DNA of 64,000 nt from Ruegeria lacuscaerulensis (GTDB taxonomy: Bacteria > Pseudomonadota > Alphaproteobacteria > Rhodobacterales > Rhodobacteraceae), in assembly GCF_013034685.1 (NCBI RefSeq), contig NZ_WQGO01000001.1, positions 744,001-808,000 of the forward strand, given 5' to 3'. Shown here piece by piece: positions 62,612 to 64,000 of this stretch (position 1 is its first letter; every line of letters begins with the position of its first letter). Under the pieces are notes generated by a model. The model did not search any database. It saw nothing but the letters and a program-made list of their open reading frames with translations, and was not told where the DNA came from. A program made the translations under genes and the position numbers.

Positions 62612-63954
62612 GTGCGTACGACCTTGGCGCCCAGCGCAGCCATCAGCGGTTCAAAAATCGGGAACGAAGTCGCAATCGGGCCGCCATCATCAACCGAGAC
62701 CGGCGATTTCGCTCCCATTCCCATCACCATGAACGACATGGCGATGCGGTGATCCAGAAAGCTCTCGCAGGTGCCGCTGCCGGGGACATTGCCGATGCCC
62801 AGACCGTCAATCGACCACCAATCCTCGCCCTCATCCACGGTCACGCCATTGGCACGCAACCCGCGGGCCATGGCGTCGATCCGGTCGCTTTCCTTGACGC
62901 GCAGCTCTTTCACCCCGCCCATCATCGTGGTGCCCGTGGCATTGGCCGCAACCACAGACAGCACCGGGTATTCGTCAATCATCGAGGCCGCGCGTTCCGG
63001 CGGCACGTTGATGCCCTTCATGTTGGGCGAGTATTTCGCGCGCAGGTCAGCGACCGGCTCGCCACCCTCTTCGCGCTCATTCTCATAAGTCAGGTCCGCA
63101 CCCATCTCGCGCAGCGTGGTAAACAGCCCCGCGCGGGTCGGGTTCAGGCCAATACCCGGCACCAGCACATCCGAACCCGGCGTGATCAGCGCCGCGCAAA
63201 CCGGGAACGCCGCGCTGGACGGGTCACGCGGCACGGCAATAACCTGCGGTTTCAACTCAGGACGACCGGTCAGGGTGATCACCCGGCCCTCATCGGTATC
63301 CTCAACGGTGATCTCTGCGCCGAACCCGGCCAGCATCCGTTCGGAATGGTCGCGGGTGGCCTCTTTTTCGATCACCACGGTTTTGCCCGGTGCGTTCAGA
63401 CCGGCCAGCAGCACGGCGGATTTCACCTGCGCCGACGGAACGGGAACCTCATAGCGCACCGGAACCGGTTCGGCGGCACCTACAATGGTCATCGGCAAAC
63501 GCCCACCCGAGCGACCAACCGATTGCGCCCCAAACAGCGCCAGCGGGTCCGTCACCCGCGCCATGGGGCGTTTGTTCAGGCTGGCATCGCCGGTAAACGT
63601 GGCTGAGATCGGGCAGGTCGCCATCGCGCCCATGATCAGCCGCACACCCGTGCCCGAATTGCCGCAATCAATCACCTGATCCGGCTCGGCAAAGCCGCCA
63701 ACGCCCACGCCATGCACGGTCCATTCACCGCCACCATGATCCGTAACCTCAGCCCCAAAGGCGCGCATGGCCTTGGCGGTATCCAGAACATCCTCACCTT
63801 CCAGCAGGCCGGAAATCTTCGTCTCACCCACCGCCATCGCGCCCAAAATCAGCGACCGGTGCGAGATCGACTTGTCGCCGGGCACCTCTGCCGTTCCGGT
63901 CAGCGGACCGCAGGGATGCGAGGTCATCGGGATGGGCGTGCCGTGTCCGGACAT
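62608..63954 (-). CDS. aroA: 3-phosphoshikimate 1-carboxyvinyltransferase (EPSP synthase)
   Basis: The protein has 448 residues. '[20 protein letters not shown]' near the N-terminus binds phosphoenolpyruvate, '[17 protein letters not shown]' and '[19 protein letters not shown]' complete the site. It makes EPSP in the shikimate pathway. The ATG at 63954 has AGGAG 6 nt upstream. It is first in the aroA-cmk pair; the remaining 46 bp to the window edge hold no gene I can see. Confidence 0.98.
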   Translation of the reverse strand: MSGHGTPIPMTSHPCGPLTGTAEVPGDKSISHRSLILGAMAVGETKISGLLEGEDVLDTAKAMRAFGAEVTDHGGGEWTVHGVGVGGFAEPDQVIDCGNSGTGVRLIMGAMATCPISATFTGDASLNKRPMARVTDPLALFGAQSVGRSGGRLPMTIVGAAEPVPVRYEVPVPSAQVKSAVLLAGLNAPGKTVVIEKEATRDHSERMLAGFGAEITVEDTDEGRVITLTGRPELKPQVIAVPRDPSSAAFPVCAALITPGSDVLVPGIGLNPTRAGLFTTLREMGADLTYENEREEGGEPVADLRAKYSPNMKGINVPPERAASMIDEYPVLSVVAANATGTTMMGGVKELRVKESDRIDAMARGLRANGVTVDEGEDWWSIDGLGIGNVPGSGTCESFLDHRIAMSFMVMGMGAKSPVSVDDGGPIATSFPIFEPLMAALGAKVVRT

Positions 63955-64000
63955 GGGGGCTCCTGTTTTCGCTATCAGTGCCTTAGCCGATTAGCGAATT

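Noticed and set aside
1..64000. tRNA, rRNA or CRISPR loci
   Set aside because: I looked for cloverleaf-like segments and for regularly spaced short repeats and saw none; a tRNA scan was not possible.

Overview
The window reads as a chromosomal segment from an alphaproteobacterium of the Rhodobacteraceae, most likely the marine roseobacter group (Ruegeria/Phaeobacter-like). The grounds are a moderately high GC content, gene orders typical of that family (ruvCAB-ybgC-tolQRAB-pal; aroA-cmk; rpsA-ihfB-lapA-trpF-trpB), a phosphatidylcholine synthase, a DUF1127 protein, a fused FdsG/FdsB formate dehydrogenase subunit, and GC-rich intergenic repeats. This is inferred from protein recognition only; no search was run. 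Nearly all the sequence is coding, with short spacers and many 4-bp stop/start overlaps. No rRNA, tRNA, CRISPR array, insertion sequence or prophage was seen.

Layout. 1-7.2 kb (minus strand): ruvC-ruvA-ruvB, a conserved unknown, ybgC, tolQ-tolR-tolA-tolB and the 5' end of pal, covering recombination and the Tol-Pal envelope machine. 7.2-12.7 kb: a DUF1127 protein, a small membrane protein, prmA, an MFS transporter and priA. 12.8-16.0 kb (plus): fructose-6-phosphate aldolase-type transaldolase, DUF484, xerC and pcs. 16.0-20.1 kb (minus): a Gre-like protein, ogt and ileS. 20.3-25.8 kb (minus): DUF2269 with an SDR-DoxX fusion, a VIT1-type transporter, and a YcjF-GNAT-YcjX cluster. 25.9-31.4 kb: truA, a NicO metal exporter with its DUF1007 partner, a thioesterase with an acyl-CoA dehydrogenase, and a divergent 2-hydroxyacid dehydrogenase. 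31.4-35 kb: two small secreted proteins and a GAPDH. 33.8-39.7 kb: tamA-tamB. 40.3-45.8 kb: NAD-linked formate dehydrogenase (fused FdsGB, FdsA) with a LysR regulator and a dyad site between them. 45.9-53.6 kb: SnoaL-like protein, ychF, PagL-like protein, trpA, lldD, rplY-pth, a serine hydrolase and DUF2237. 53.7-58.3 kb (minus): rpsA-ihfB-lapA-trpF-trpB. 58.5-62.0 kb: an accessory stretch with a flavin-dependent halogenase. 62.0-64 kb: cmk and aroA.

How the genes work together. Most are housekeeping: envelope integrity (Tol-Pal, TamAB, possible lipid A editing by a PagL homologue), replication restart and recombination (priA, ruvABC, xerC), translation (ileS, rpsA, rplY, pth, truA, prmA) and aromatic amino-acid synthesis (aroA, trpF, trpB, trpA). 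Carbon and energy functions include formate oxidation, lactate oxidation, GAPDH and acyl-CoA oxidation.

The most notable non-core items are these: a complete-looking tryptophan-halogenase homologue between cmk and rpsA, with its ribosome binding site in a hairpin; a Gre-factor-like protein with an unusual N-terminus; exact 109-residue repeats inside TamB; a palindrome likely to be the LysR operator for formate dehydrogenase; and a pair of intergenic repeats sharing an identical 24-bp core. I found no clearly new multi-gene system.
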